DNA of 64,000 nucleotides, from positions 62,001 through 126,000 of the forward strand of contig ML978188.1 of the NCBI GenBank assembly GCA_010015745.1. The letters run 5' to 3'. Every line of letters starts with the position of its first letter. Positions within the stretch are counted from its first letter, which is position 1. The notes below the pieces were generated by a model. That model did no database searches and had not been told where the DNA came from. It saw nothing but the letters and a program-made list of their open reading frames with translations. The position numbers were made by a program, and so were the translations under genes. The stretch is from Setomelanomma holmii. Its lineage: Eukaryota; Ascomycota; Dothideomycetes; Pleosporales; Phaeosphaeriaceae. Positions 23,695 through 35,085 of this stretch are shown in pieces.

Positions 23695-23995
23695 GCCTGA
23701 ATGTAGTGGCCGAAGATACCCGATTGGCATCGACGGCGTTATTTTTCGGAAGCTGTGTAGGCTTTGTTCAACTAACATTGGTGGAAGTGGCGGAGGACAT
23801 CGGGCTTGGGTAGTCGCGGTGTCGTTTGTGGTCCCAAGACGGCCTTTTTACTCATTCACATACCACCCTCGTACACCAGCATCATTACCTATCATTGTTC
23901 CACGCCATCACCTACGCCTGAAGCATTTTTGCGACTTTACAAGAGCCTCATCTACCTTTTACACGCACCTGAAGATATCCAAGAACACGCACAAC
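23695..23995. other. Intergenic, promoter of the aspartic protease gene
   Basis: About 300 bp without a supported gene. A pyrimidine-rich tract precedes the protease ATG. Confidence 0.4.
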
Positions 23996-25470
23996 ATGTC
24001 TAACCTCAAGCGCATCAACATTGTCTCCAATCCCGCTTGCGAGCGCGCGGGTATGAAGTCATACGCAAGTCTGCTCAATAAATACAACTTCGCGCCAACC
24101 ACCACGGGACCCTTCCAACGCGTCGATATCACCAAAAAGTCCTTCAAGAATGCTTTCAAGCCAAAATCAAAGAAAACCGCGAATGTGCTTCGAAAAGTCG
24201 AAGAGGATGGCAAGCCCGGCGAAGTGAAGGCCGAGGACCAGATGAACGATGCTCTCTACATCTGCCCGGTGGAGATTGGCACTCCACCACAAACCTTGAA
24301 CCTCAACTTCGACACTGGTAGCTCAGACCTCTAGGTAGGTCCTGACTACCCTTAAATCATTTTGTGCACGTCGATCCACGTGCACAGAAATCTGTGTACG
24401 CCATTCATGCTGACGTTACGCAGGTGTAGTCCACCCAGCTCGACAGCGCCACGCGCAACGGTTCCGGCCTCAAGCACAACGTTTACAACCCCAAGAAGTC
24501 CTCCACGTATGCCAAGAAGTCAGGGTCCACATGGAAGATCAAGTACGGCGACGGATCAACTGCCTCCGGTATCGTCGGCACCGACAATGTGACAATAGGT
24601 GGTCTGTGCATCGAGGGCCAGGCTATCGAGCTCGCGAGCAAGCTGTCTTCGCAATTCATCGAAGGAGCTGGGGACGGGCTTCTTGGACTCGCGTTTGGGA
24701 AAATCAACACGGTCAAGCCGAAGCCGGTGTCCACTCCCGTTGAGTCAATGTACGTTACTGGCGATTCTCACAACGTTTTGTGCACGCTGCTTGTCGATGC
24801 TAAGCTCTGCCGAAATTGGACACACTGACCTTGTCGCAGGATTGAACAAGCAGACATCAACCATGATCAAGAGCTGTTCACATGCTACCTCGGGTCCTGG
24901 CGCGACAAAGACGAGGCCGACAAGGGCGAAAGCTTCTACACATTTGGCTACATCGACCAGGACGTACTAGATCGCTGCGGCGTCAAAGAGCCACACTATG
25001 TCCCCATCGATACCGCAAATGGCTTCTGGCAATTCTCTAGCCCAACAGCGACTGTCAACGGCAAAACGATCAAACGTCCAGGCAACACCGCGATTGCGGA
25101 CACAGGCACGACGCTAGCCCTCGTATCAGACGACCTCTGCAAAGATATCTACGAACAGATCCCTGGCGCTAAATTCGATAAAAAGAACCAAGGCTGGACA
25201 TTCCCCTTGAACACACCTGTCGACAAGCTGCCCAAGGTTACTTTCGCGGTCGGCGACAAGCAGTTTGAGGTGCAAAAGGAAGACTTAGGCTTCGCGAGGG
25301 TATCTAGTACCATGCAATACGGTGGTATTCAGTCGAGGGGAGACAGCAAGTTCGACATTTTGGGGGATACTTGGCTGAAGGGGTGTTATGCTATTTTCGA
25401 TCAAGGGAGGAAGCGGTTTGGTTGTGTGCAGAGGATTGAGGGCGAGCAGAATATTGTTGTACCTAAGTGA
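23996..25470 (+). pseudogene. Pepsin-like aspartic protease with two amber codons (pseudogene or recoded)
   Basis: Three exons (23996-24334, 24424-24749, 24840-25470) make 432 codons that stay in frame throughout. Exon 1 ends in the first active-site motif, DTGSSDL followed by TAG (24332-24334). Exon 2 opens GTG TAG (24427-24429) and continues STQLDSATRNGSGLKHNVYN. The A1 family has DLWV-aromatic-ST here, so both stops sit on expected Trp codons. Everything else is intact: the flap YGDGSTASG, the second active site ADTGTTLALVSDD, SFYTFGYIDQDV, and FDILGDTWLKGCYAIFDQG. At least five other TGG codons are unchanged. There is no signal peptide (MSNLKRINIVSNPACERAG), unlike secreted pepsins. Both stops are TGG to TAG, that is C-to-T in a CpA context on the other strand, as RIP would produce. 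A-to-I editing of UAG to UGG would restore the protein. Confidence 0.88.
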
Positions 25471-26274
25471 GGGTAGTCGGATGCGGTTTTAGCTTATTGA
25501 TACACTAAATCGACGATTCCTTTTGACCGATGTCAGACTCTAATACATTTTCGTGAGAGGTGCTCGTGTGTGGGTATTCTGAGATTGGTTGGGATACTAG
25601 AACGGCGCCAATCTTGATTTCAACAACACGTGGAGGTGGGACTTGCTGCACCCTTGAATGCTTTGAAGCAGTACAAACCAGGTTTCAGCTCAACTTCGGC
25701 GAAACTGAATTGGTATGTTTTGAGTTCATAGACGGCTGACCTGCTGATGGACATGGCTGAGCTTGGGCTGTATGGTTTCGGCGATTTGTGCGATCGCGAA
25801 GCCTGTCTGTCCTCAGCACGTGCTGTCACTGTCTACTGAAGACTATTAACTGCGCTGAAGGTAGCTATGCTCTTACACTCGCGTTAAGGCTGTCGCTGCT
25901 GAGCTCATGTCGGAGATGATGGTCCTCGTGGCATGTCGTCCCAACTTTGTCCCAAAGAAGGACCAAGTCGCGAGATCGAGGTACCTCTTCGTTCAACAAG
26001 CACCATTCGCGACCCCACCAACACATTTGCAACGGTCTTTCCTGATCGGCCCCCAACATTGGCAAGTAAGCCGCGATGCGGGGGCGCGATCCTTATAACG
26101 CTGACGCCCTGCTGGAGGACGCCGGCTTTTCGCTCGCCAAATCCATTCGAGCTCGAAAAGACCGAAAACACCGAGGGTTTGACGACGATCTCCATCAGCC
26201 ACCACAGTGTCGCGTAACAATAGCTGCACTACCTAATCGGGAAGGGAATATAGGGTTGACGAATTCAAGAGCTC
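25471..26274. other. Intergenic, no gene seen
   Basis: This gap lies between two decayed genes. Short frames on both strands show no recognisable content. Confidence 0.45.
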
Positions 26275-28649
26275 ATGAGATCTCGATATTCCGGCAATAC
26301 AGAGACAAAAACGACAATGACCGAGCAAGCGCCTACAGTACGAACAGCCGAGAAAGATGGCGAAGGACCAGGAAAACGACGCCGACGACCAGCTCTATTA
26401 TGTGTAGAATGCCGCACTCGAAAGGTCAGATGCGATCGTAGGGAGCCCTGCGGAGCATGCACTCGAGTGCGCTCGGAGACCTGCACTTATAGACCTCAAA
26501 GACCGGGCATTCGGGAAACGTCACCTGCAGGTAAATTCACATCTGCATCTGCCAGTGGCGGCAACGACGGAGACCACGGCAAATCGGCTCGGTCTTCTCC
26601 TCAGCCTTCTGTGCCGTCCAATGAATTCGATTTGATGGTGAATCGCTATGTGGCACCTGGCATATTCGGTGAACATGGCAAGTCAAAGCTCACTCCTTTG
26701 CCCGCTCACAGGCCAAGTCTCGCACTCAATTCACATCCTGGCACTGGAGATTCGGCAGTCATCGCTGGATTGCTTGCGAGAATTCGTAGCCTGGAGAGCA
26801 GAGAAGCGGCGCGGGAAGGCCGACCACAAAGCACGAATCTCGCCATCCGCGAGGGGTCAAGCGATTCGCCAGGACGTTTCATCAAGTCCAAATTCTATGG
26901 CCAGAGCCACTGGGTCAATGCTATTGAATCAGCAAGTTTATTGGATGCTGTAGCAGAAGCTTCAGCATAGCTACGAGAGACTGATTGTTACAGTATGATG
27001 CACTAGGTGACGGAAAAACGCATGTCAATCACAATACCAACAGAAGAGAAGTGAACAAGAAAACGGAACTTTACAGCACGGTCACCAAGATCAAGCAAAT
27101 GGCGCGCGTCATCAAAACCTCTCGCTTGCTACAGCCTTCAACTTCAGCAGAGGTACAGAACTCGATCCCGCCAAAGGACACCTGCGATTTGCTTATCGAA
27201 TGCTATCTTCGCACATTCGAAGGGATTTTCCGTGTGCTGCATGTACCATCGTTTCGCCAAGAGTACGAAGCATACTGGACTGGAACTTCACCAGCAAAGC
27301 CATCGTTCATCCTCAAAATACTTCTCGTCTGTGCAGAGTAGCCTCGACATGGGTATGCCTCCGATGATCTCAGTCAACGACTATGACACCAAAACGCCTT
27401 CGAATATCAATGACGAGGACATTGGCGAGGGTTGCGACACGCCGCTCGATGAGAAGCGACCAGATGAATACACAGACAGCAGCATTCAAATCGCTTTCAC
27501 GAAGACTCTACCCATCAGACTTGAGATTATCAGGCTCATCAACAACCTACGTTTCGACCTCTCGTATGACGATGTGCTTAAGACTGGCAGTGAGCTCAAC
27601 GACGCCTGCCGCGAGCAGACAATATTTCTCAAATCAGCTCTCAAGTCTGGGCAAAGCATCACACCATTCCAGATCAAGATGGCCGATTTTCTCGTGCGAA
27701 GATTCGTCCTCTGTCTACATCGACCTTACTTCGCGAAAGCAAAGGAGAATCCTCAATACCACTACTCGCGTAAAATGTGCTTGGACACTTCGCTGGCAAT
27801 CTATGCTCCGGCAACTGAAGCCATACCCGGCCAAGAGGATGACTGGATACGGATGACGCACCGATGTGTAGGCTTATTTAAGTCTTTCTTCCTTTATGCG
27901 ATGTCGACTGTGTATATGGAGCTCAAATCGCAGATCGACGAACAAAAGCATGCGTCCGCTATCTTCGCACCGCTTATCTCCACAAACTCAACACCTTCGA
28001 CCCACCCTTTGTCCTGCCCACCCAGTTCCAGACACTTCGTAATGTCCTCGTCTCCGCACATGGCACAGCCATAGCCCGCCTCCGCAACGGTGAGACGAAC
28101 GCCAAAGGCGTCGTCTTCCTATTATGCGCACTCACGCGCATCGATGCTTTGGTCTCCGGCGAAGACGCTGACCGTGCCGTGCTTGAGGCAGCCAGGAAGA
28201 GCGTGAAAGAAGCGAGCCAGATACTGGCAGAAGTATACGAAGCGGAGCATGGCATTCCCATCGACCTTAACATCTCAATCTCAAACAAAGATCACAGCCG
28301 CGGCGATGGCGCAGACGATGTGACTGGTCGCGGTCTGCAGACCGGCACTAATGTAGCGGGTGTAACAAACGGCACAGCTGATGGCAACTTCGATCAAGAT
28401 AGCGGTCCGACATTTGATCCGAGCACGATGGATAGTAGCATACATGGCTTGGGTATGCTCGATAATGGTCTCGGCGATCTCAACGGCATCATGGATATCG
28501 ACATCGACGCGTACCTAGCGGGTCAGAGTCTAGACCCTGGAGGATCGGGATACCACTTTGGAAGAAGTCCGGAGCGGTTTTATGATCTGGATGGGTGGGC
28601 TGCGGCGGGGAACTTTGGGAATGGGTCTGCGGGAACGCCAAGTCTCTGA
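26275..28649 (+). pseudogene. Zn2Cys6 transcription factor with a large internal deletion
   Basis: The N-terminal part has a full Zn2Cys6 cluster (LLCVECRTRKVRCDRREPC then GAC and TC) at about residues 43-73 counted from ATG 26275; ATG 26317 is an alternative start. A 44-bp intron (26950-26993) joins SLLDA to YDALGD. The start of the fungal TF domain is readable (FRVLHVPSFRQEYEAYW, then FILKILLVCA). At about 27333 the frame stops at TAG and jumps to another frame that reads VQSSLDMGMPPMISVNDYD, which in this family lies roughly 100-130 residues further on. The middle homology region is missing. A second, one-base frameshift occurs near 27950, after SQIDEQKHA; the original frame resumes with YLHKLNTFDPPFVLPTQFQ and runs to TGA 28649. 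The gene cannot make a full factor; a truncated DNA-binding fragment is possible. Confidence 0.88.
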
Positions 28650-28707
28650 AGCGAAACGGATGGTACCTTCACAAGCTGACTTGCAGACAATATTTTATGA
28701 TGATTGC

Positions 28708-29936
28708 TTATCTTGCAGCCGTGCCTACCTCCATATATGGGTATATAGTCGCTCGTTCGATGTTGTCTGCTGTAGACACCGCAGCGATGTCGCGAGAATC
28801 TGCCGTCGCAGTCGTGCCCATCCCAGACGTGAGCTCCGAGGTTCTCGTCGTATCCGCCATCTTCACCGCTTCCTGCGCCGGAGCAGGTCTCAACCAAGAG
28901 AAGCTCGGCATATCTTCCGGCGCATTCTCAGCTCTTGTAAAAACACTCGCCACGCACGGAATCTTGGCAAAAAATGGCCTCGACGGCGCCAAACAAATAC
29001 AAATAATCCCGGTTCTATGCTCCGCAACAGTCCATCGCACAGACTTGTGAATCATCCAGCTCTTCTTGAAGTCCTCATCGTCCAGGTTGATGATGTAGTA
29101 GAAACGGAATGCAGAGGCGAACAGGACGAAGCCGCCGAGTAGGAAGATGCCCATGACGAAGCACTTTTGGGCCCGCGGGATGCGCAATGTGTAGAGATCG
29201 GGCATGGGGAGGATGATGAGGAAGAGGTCGATGAGGATGTTGGGGACTGATGCGCCCCAGAAAAAGACGTTCAGTTTGATACATTTTGGTGGCGTGCTTG
29301 TTGGCTTCCATGAAGCGGCGACGGGGATGCATTGGATTGCAGCCATAAATTCCTGCTCACCGTGTTAGTAAGCGGGTTGTATGGACTAGATCCGAGGTGG
29401 TGAAGACGCACGACGATCGCGAACCATTAAAGGATGATGACGAACGTGACAATCATGGGTGTTCTGATGATGGAGAGCGAGAAGAGCCGCCAGTAAAATG
29501 CGAGTATGGAGCACTACAGACAAAGCTGGATGAGGTAGTACATGAGAACCTGCGCGTATACGGCTTCTGCACTGTCTACTTTATCTGCTTCCGACAAAGG
29601 GTATCTCTGGTCGTCCCAATATTTCGGGAAATCTGCAAAGGTCTTCAGCAGTGCACGATACATGCTGTAAGCGAACGTACTTCCGTAGATGTTTCCACAA
29701 AATGTAGTAAAAGCGCACTGCGAACATGTCAGTCTGTGTGCATCCTGGCTGACAACGTCTGGGGAGCTTACGAGGCCAATCAGGGAAAGCCAATCGTCCC
29801 ACCAATACTTCGATCGCGAGATTCTTCTTGATGCGAACCGAATGATGACCGCAATCGTGGATAATGTCAGCAGCGATGCTCCGGCTGCGACCATCTGCTC
29901 GCTGGCTTTGATCCTCTCCTCCGCGCTCCGAAACAT
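28708..29936 (-). pseudogene. Rhodopsin-like fungal integral membrane protein, two stops
   Basis: Exon 1 starts MFRSAEERIKASEQMVAAG at 29936. A GTAAGC...TTCGCAG intron follows WDDWLSLIGL, and exon 2 resumes CAFTTFCGNIYG. In frame, TAG (29516-29514) interrupts MYYLIQLCL-CSILAFYWRLFSL, and TAA (29429-29427) interrupts VTFVIIL-WFAIV. A further GTGCGT intron leads to MAAIQCIPVAASWKPT, LPMPDLYTLRIPRAQK and RFYYIINLDDEDF. This is the SAT4/Pth11-like seven-helix family of fungi. Function is not known for most members; some sense surfaces or nutrients. It ends tail to tail with the broken transcription factor, 58 bp away. Both stops could derive from CAG or CAA by C-to-T change, but the ancestral codons are not certain. 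Confidence 0.78.
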
Positions 29937-30971
29937 ATTCCTGCGACACTATGAGTGCAGCACGACCAGGCTCGATTGTATTCCTGTCGAAGCAAAAACT
30001 TTCGTGGTGAATGCCTCTATACATATCAACACCGGACATCTCGTATGACCCCGCCGACACGAGAGACGTTCCACTACAGAATACTACGGCGAATTTTTGC
30101 CATGTTCGTGTTCAAGGACGATCATTGGATACAACATCTCGTTCTAGTGTTTGATAAAATTCTGAACCAGTTGGAACGGACTTAGATGGGAGTTAGGAGC
30201 GCCTTACATGTGTCGGTTGAATAAGCATGTACCTTGCTCCATGAGGTTACCGCGGGACCCAGATTGAGAGATCCTTCAGTGTGCATATCTAGTTACTCAG
30301 GACGACCAAGGACACCAACCTGCGATGGTGTCGGGTGTAAATGCTAGGAAATTTCGACTGCTGTGCTGATCATGATGGCATTCTTGATCCACAACCTCAG
30401 CAGGATGACAGCTGTGAAGTGCCTCGTCGTTTCGCCGTCTTCGACGAACAAAAGTCAAGGTACTGCAGGCGATAGTCTCCGATCGGCTACATAGCAGAAG
30501 ATATTGAATTTGGATATTTCGCTTGTGTTGTTCTTTCTAAACAATGAGCAGAGTACTTTGTCTCTATCCACGAGTGTGTATTGGCTACTTTTTGAGGCGT
30601 CGCACGTCAGGGACGAAGTGCACGCTCCTCTGAGATGACAAGTGGCTCATCGGAGACTTTTGAATGTAGTAGATTGAGATGGCAAATCTCGGGCATAATG
30701 AGACCAAGCAGTGTGTTGGGGGATGTGTGCAAAACGACAAGTCGTGGTTGCACAGTGCACCTGACCTCGCGTGTTCTCTCCCCGCTTCCGTTCCCCTGAA
30801 TCACTAGCGCAAAACACAAGACGCGTCGCATTTCGTCATCGTGACCCAAGCTGCAGCTTATCTGCACCGCGTCTCCAACTTCCCGGGCTGCACATGTTAG
30901 TCCTTTGAAGTTGATTTTTCTTGAGTCTTGAACGTAGTTTCAAGTGCTGAAGTTTCGAAGCAATTGCCACA
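29937..30971. other. Intergenic, about 1 kb without a gene
   Basis: Only short frames without recognisable content. Upstream of the membrane-protein start a minus-strand frame is open to 30060, but it does not resemble this family. Confidence 0.5.
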
Positions 30972-32015
30972 ATGACGAAACGCACGTCGGATCAGTTCAT
31001 GGCGATGGACGACGACGAGCCCGAGTATGAGCTTGAGGATGTTCCTATGACGGAGAGTTGTGATGTGGTGCGGTAAGTCGCTGATGGTACTACTTGCTCA
31101 CGTATTATTTTCTCGGATTTGCGCGTGTTTATCCCATCCACTTTGCAGCCAAGCTCCATCTTGACAGTCCTTTCTCCCAACGCGTCCGATCCTGTTGTCT
31201 GATCTTGTATTAGCCGCAAGATCCGCGCGTTCATCGACAATGGCGAAATGAAGGTTGGCGAGTTCCAAAAAGCGATCAATGTAACGTCGAACTCGTCCTC
31301 GCGCTTCATGGGCCAGAATGGACCTCACAAGTAAGTGTCCGCGTACGGAGTGGTTGTGAGACCTGCATTGATTTCGTGCCTTCACCTTTGACAGGGGTTC
31401 TGGCTCAGACGTGTACATGTTGGCTTGGGCGTTCTTCAAGAAGCGTGAGCTGCGTGGCATCCAGACCACGGCGAACAAGAAGGCCAAGACGGTCGAGCCT
31501 GGCAGCAAGGATGCTGTGCCGAGCGTGCAGGAAATTGTCCTAGAAGGTGAGATGGACGATTCGGTACTAGTCTTCGGTAAGCCCATCTTAACAAGCTGAA
31601 AATGTTCATGTGCTTATGTAACACAGATACATGCGACGAGATCCGTCGCAAGATCAGCGCGCATCTGAAGAAGCCGGGCGTAACCCAAGCCGCCTTCCTA
31701 CGTGACGTTGCCGCTCAATACCATACGGAACCTAAGAAAATTCAGTCGTCTCAGCTTTCGAAATTTCGCTCCAAGAAGGGCCCCTACGCGGGGAACACAG
31801 GTGTCATCTTCTATGGCGCGTACGTATATTTCGAGAAGCTGAGGATCAAGGAGAAGAAGCCGAAGGGTATAAAGAGGCTCGAAATGGAAGACGTGTGGGC
31901 AAGCCAGGGCGGTATGGATACAGAGAGACGGCGTGGTGATCGAGTGTGGTGCGCGCCGGGTCTACAGCCCCATATTGACTCGCTTGGACTAGTGCACTTC
32001 TCTGCCAAACCTTGA
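30972..32015 (+). CDS. DUF7726-type fungal protein
   Basis: Four exons (30972-31072, 31214-31330, 31395-31576, 31627-32015) encode 262 aa. The protein holds two copies of a related helical module. The first is around RRKIRAFIDNGEMKVGEFQK to RFMGQNGPHKGSGSDVYMLA. The second is around CDEIRRKISAHLKKPGVTQ to QLSKFRSKKGPYAGNTGVIF. Both resemble a helix-turn-helix-like unit with a conserved charged surface, which is the pattern of DUF7726. The tail reads MEDVWASQGGMDTERRRGDR. Function is unknown; the basic repeated module suggests nucleic-acid or protein binding (inference only). Confidence 0.85.
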
Positions 32016-32365
32016 AGGAGTCCGGAATGCACTGCCATTGGATCCACTAAGGTTCGTGGGATCGGTGGCGAGGTGTTCTCGGGTGTTGAAATTTGTGTTT
32101 GATGAGTCCTCTGTTTGGTTTGGCTGTTTTTCGTCCTACTAGAACGGATTATTAACAACCTGAGTCGGTGATGCTCGCGCGTCACGCCTTGATTCAGTGT
32201 CTGAAGTGTTGTGCTGTTCTTCATCATTTTGGATGGTAAATGATGATATGGCTGAACTTGTACACTCGAAACGTGTCTCTGTGTATTGATGGCCTAACTC
32301 GACTGCTGCGCCCAAACGCCTTTGCTGTCAAATGTAAGGGACTGGCTGTTCCTGCTAGCCAATGC
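32016..32365. other. Convergent 3' ends, no gene
   Basis: A 350-bp gap between the stop of the DUF7726 gene and the stop of the minus-strand Mim2-like gene. Nothing else was seen. Confidence 0.5.
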
Positions 32366-32753
32366 TTAGAGTGATGCCGCTGCCTCGACCGCTCCTGCCA
32401 GCTTGAACGTCTTCGGGCTCGAAACGACTACTTCGACTGGGTAATTCCATTCCATCCATTTCGCCCAGCCTGCACACTCATTAGCATGCTGCATCTACAT
32501 CTCAGCCACTGCATGACGTACCCCAGTATGCACATTTCCTACCAAAGTACTTGCCGATATAAGGCACCAGCACCATGGTCAACAGTAGCTCCATTTGCTG
32601 TAATGACTCCCTCCACTCCCTTTCCGCATCTGATACGTATTCGTCATCGTCGACCGAGGAGCTTGTGGAGGAGGATGGCAGGGAGTCGATCTCGTCGGCA
32701 TCGGATGAGCTCATTGGTGGCTCGATGAAGCTCTCACTGTTACTCATCGACAT
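32366..32753 (-). CDS. Small Mim2-like mitochondrial outer-membrane import protein
   Basis: Two exons (32753-32522 and 32469-32366) encode 111 aa. The N-terminal half is acidic and Ser-rich (MSMSNSESFIEPPMSSSDAD). A conserved hydrophobic helix follows, WRESLQQMELLLTMVLVPYI then GKYFGRKCAYW, and exon 2 adds GWAKWMEWNYPVEVVVSS. A single membrane helix after an acidic cytosolic domain, on a short protein, fits fungal Mim2, which with Mim1 inserts helical proteins into the mitochondrial outer membrane. The assignment is from layout and memory of the family, so it is tentative. I chose ATG 32753 over the longer open frame because upstream residues look like 5' UTR. Confidence 0.68.
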
Positions 32754-33120
32754 GTGTGTGGCGGTGTAGGGCTGAGAGGGTGTGGCTCGGTGGAAACGAC
32801 CGTAGCGGCGTGCTACCGTAGGCACATGGAGATGGTGGAGAGTGAATGACCCAGAAGATGCCCCGTTGTTCGGCTTAGAGTGAGTGATGAGGAAGCCGCA
32901 ATGGATGTGGCCAATCAGGGAAGGTGGGGCGCAGGATGTTGTGGCTAAGGAAAGAACTCTTGGCATTCATGACTGTTCGTTGGACTCATATCTCGCGGCG
33001 AAAAGAAGCTCGACTACTTCAACACAACACCGCCACTCCACGACTCGAATATTACCGATTCAGCATCAAAGACATACAGAACCTCGAACAGAAGCCACAA
33101 ATCTACGGGAAACCGCAATC
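32754..33120. other. Divergent promoter of the Mim2-like gene and SUI3
   Basis: A 367-bp gap between two head-to-head genes. It should hold both promoters; no motif stood out. Confidence 0.5.
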
Positions 33121-34366
33121 ATGGCTGACACTGTACGTCATTTCCTACCCCACGTTCACATTCGAAATACAATGTCTGCCCACAGAGACGGCTCAGTACC
33201 CCAAGATCCAGGCGAATAGCTTCTTTCGAGTCGTACTCTTAGCAGCACCGCTAACTAGACCAAAAACAGGCCGATCTTCCCGAGCGCAAGCCGCGCAAAT
33301 CCGTCGCATTTTCAGAAGGCGCCACAATCGTAGACAGCGACGGTCAAGTTACCGAGTCGAAAGAGATGAACGGCGGTAAGTCCACCGCGGATAGCCACTC
33401 CGGTGAGCCCTCTACCCCGCCGATGGGTCAGGATACCTATACAAATGACGCGGAGCATGGGCTGACAATGGGGACTACAGACGGTGCAGACAAGGAGGTC
33501 GACGAGGTCACCGACATGTTCGCTGACCTGGCCAAGAAGGTGCGCATATGATCTTCCATGCCCTAGGCTGGGTTGGCTAACAGCTGGACAGAAGAAGAAG
33601 AAGTTGCCCAAGAAGAAGGAAGAGGGCGATGAGGAAGCTGGCGAGGACGATTTTGCCGCGCTCAAGAAAAAGAAGAAGTCAAGCAAGAAGAAGGTCGAGG
33701 ACGACTTCGAGGCCAAACTTGCCGCAGCTGGTGGTGACAAGGCCGAGGGCGAGGAAGAGGCTGCCGCTGCCGAACCCGAAGTGCAAGAGGGCGACATGAT
33801 CAAGGGCACCGGCATCTGGCAACACGACGCGACTACACCCATCTCGTACAACCTCCTTTTGAACCGCTTCTTCACGCTGCTTCACTCACAACATCCCGAC
33901 CTCGCCAACACAGGCACTCGAAGCTACAAGATTCCTCCGCCCCAGTGTCTCCGTGAAGGCAACAAGAAGACCATTTTCGCCAACATTGCTGAGATTTGCA
34001 AGAGGATGAAGCGTACGGAGGAGCACGTCACACAATTCTTGTTCGCTGAGCTGGGTACCAGTGGTTCTGTGGCTGGTGACCGCAGGCTGGTCATCAAGGG
34101 TCGTTTCCAGCAGAAGCAGATCGAGAACGTGCTCAGGCGGTACATTGTCGAATACGTTACCTGCAAGACATGCCGCTCGCCAGATACAGAGTAAGTCACT
34201 TATAAACGGATTGAGTATCACACGCTAATCTCTCGTCAGCCTTTCCAAGGGTGAGAACCGCCTCAACTTCGTCACCTGCAACAGTTGTGGGTCAAGACGT
34301 TCGGTTCAGGCCATCAAGACTGGTTTCTTTGCACAGATCGGCAAGCGGAGAAGGCAGGTGGGCTGA
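33121..34366 (+). CDS. SUI3: Translation initiation factor eIF2, beta subunit
   Basis: Four exons (33121-33132, 33270-33539, 33592-34190, 34240-34366) encode 335 aa. Exon 1 holds only four codons (MADT). The N-terminal half has the lysine blocks KKKKLPKKK and LKKKKKSSKKKVEDDFE, which in eIF2 beta contact eIF5 and eIF2B. The conserved core runs from SYNLLLNRFFTLLHSQHPDL through KTIFANIAEICKRMKRTEEH to KGRFQQKQIENVLRRYI. The C-terminal C2-C2 zinc ribbon is complete (CKTC and CNSC), ending FFAQIGKRRRQ. The protein is part of the ternary complex that delivers initiator tRNA to the 40S subunit. The last splice joins CRSPD and LSKGENRLNF with a codon split across the intron. Confidence 0.96.
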
Positions 34367-35085
34367 TTTGCTTCTCTCCTGCGTTTTACATTGGTTGCGG
34401 TGGCTTCATGGGATGGGATAGTGTGTGCACAGCCATTACTTGCATGTTTGCTTCCAAGGCCTAAGAGTCTGTAGAACACATGCGTATAAGGTCATCGAGC
34501 ACGTGAACTTGCGTTCTCCATTGCTCAAAATACAGCGAATATGTACATTACCTGAATGACATGATGAAGAAATTGCGTTCATTGATCTGTCGTGGTCGTG
34601 ATCTCGTTGGAACTGCCCAGTGGAGCTACTCGCTCGAGGTAGGAGCTAAGCAGCCAAGACATAAATCCCTCTTGCCGGTTTGGGCCAGCTTCACACTTCG
34701 TCCTGCGTCTTCACTTAATTCCAGCGCTGTCCATCTATTCACTCGGCCTGCAAAGTCTTTACCATTCACCGCCTGATTTGTTTCTTTTCGAGAGCCTCCA
34801 ACAGTGGGCACTCAAAAATTGTTCACTCCGTCGCCTTGATGCATAAGGCTTCCAGCACATCTTCACCAAATCTTCACCATCTCTACGTGGTGTTGATGGA
34901 CGGTCAAGCCTAACCTCAAAGTGTGGAACAACGCATTGGCGAGCAACGACGAGGCTACATATCCGTTCAGCCTGCAGCATGGCTCAGCCCCAGCGCCACC
35001 ATTTCGATAGTGATCGACACTAGCCTGCCTCGCCAACTGCTCCCTGCCATGACACCTCGGCGTCATCGCATGCGATACATTCACC
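34367..35085. other. Intergenic, no gene seen
   Basis: About 720 bp between SUI3 and the next plus-strand gene. Only short frames without recognisable content. Confidence 0.5.
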
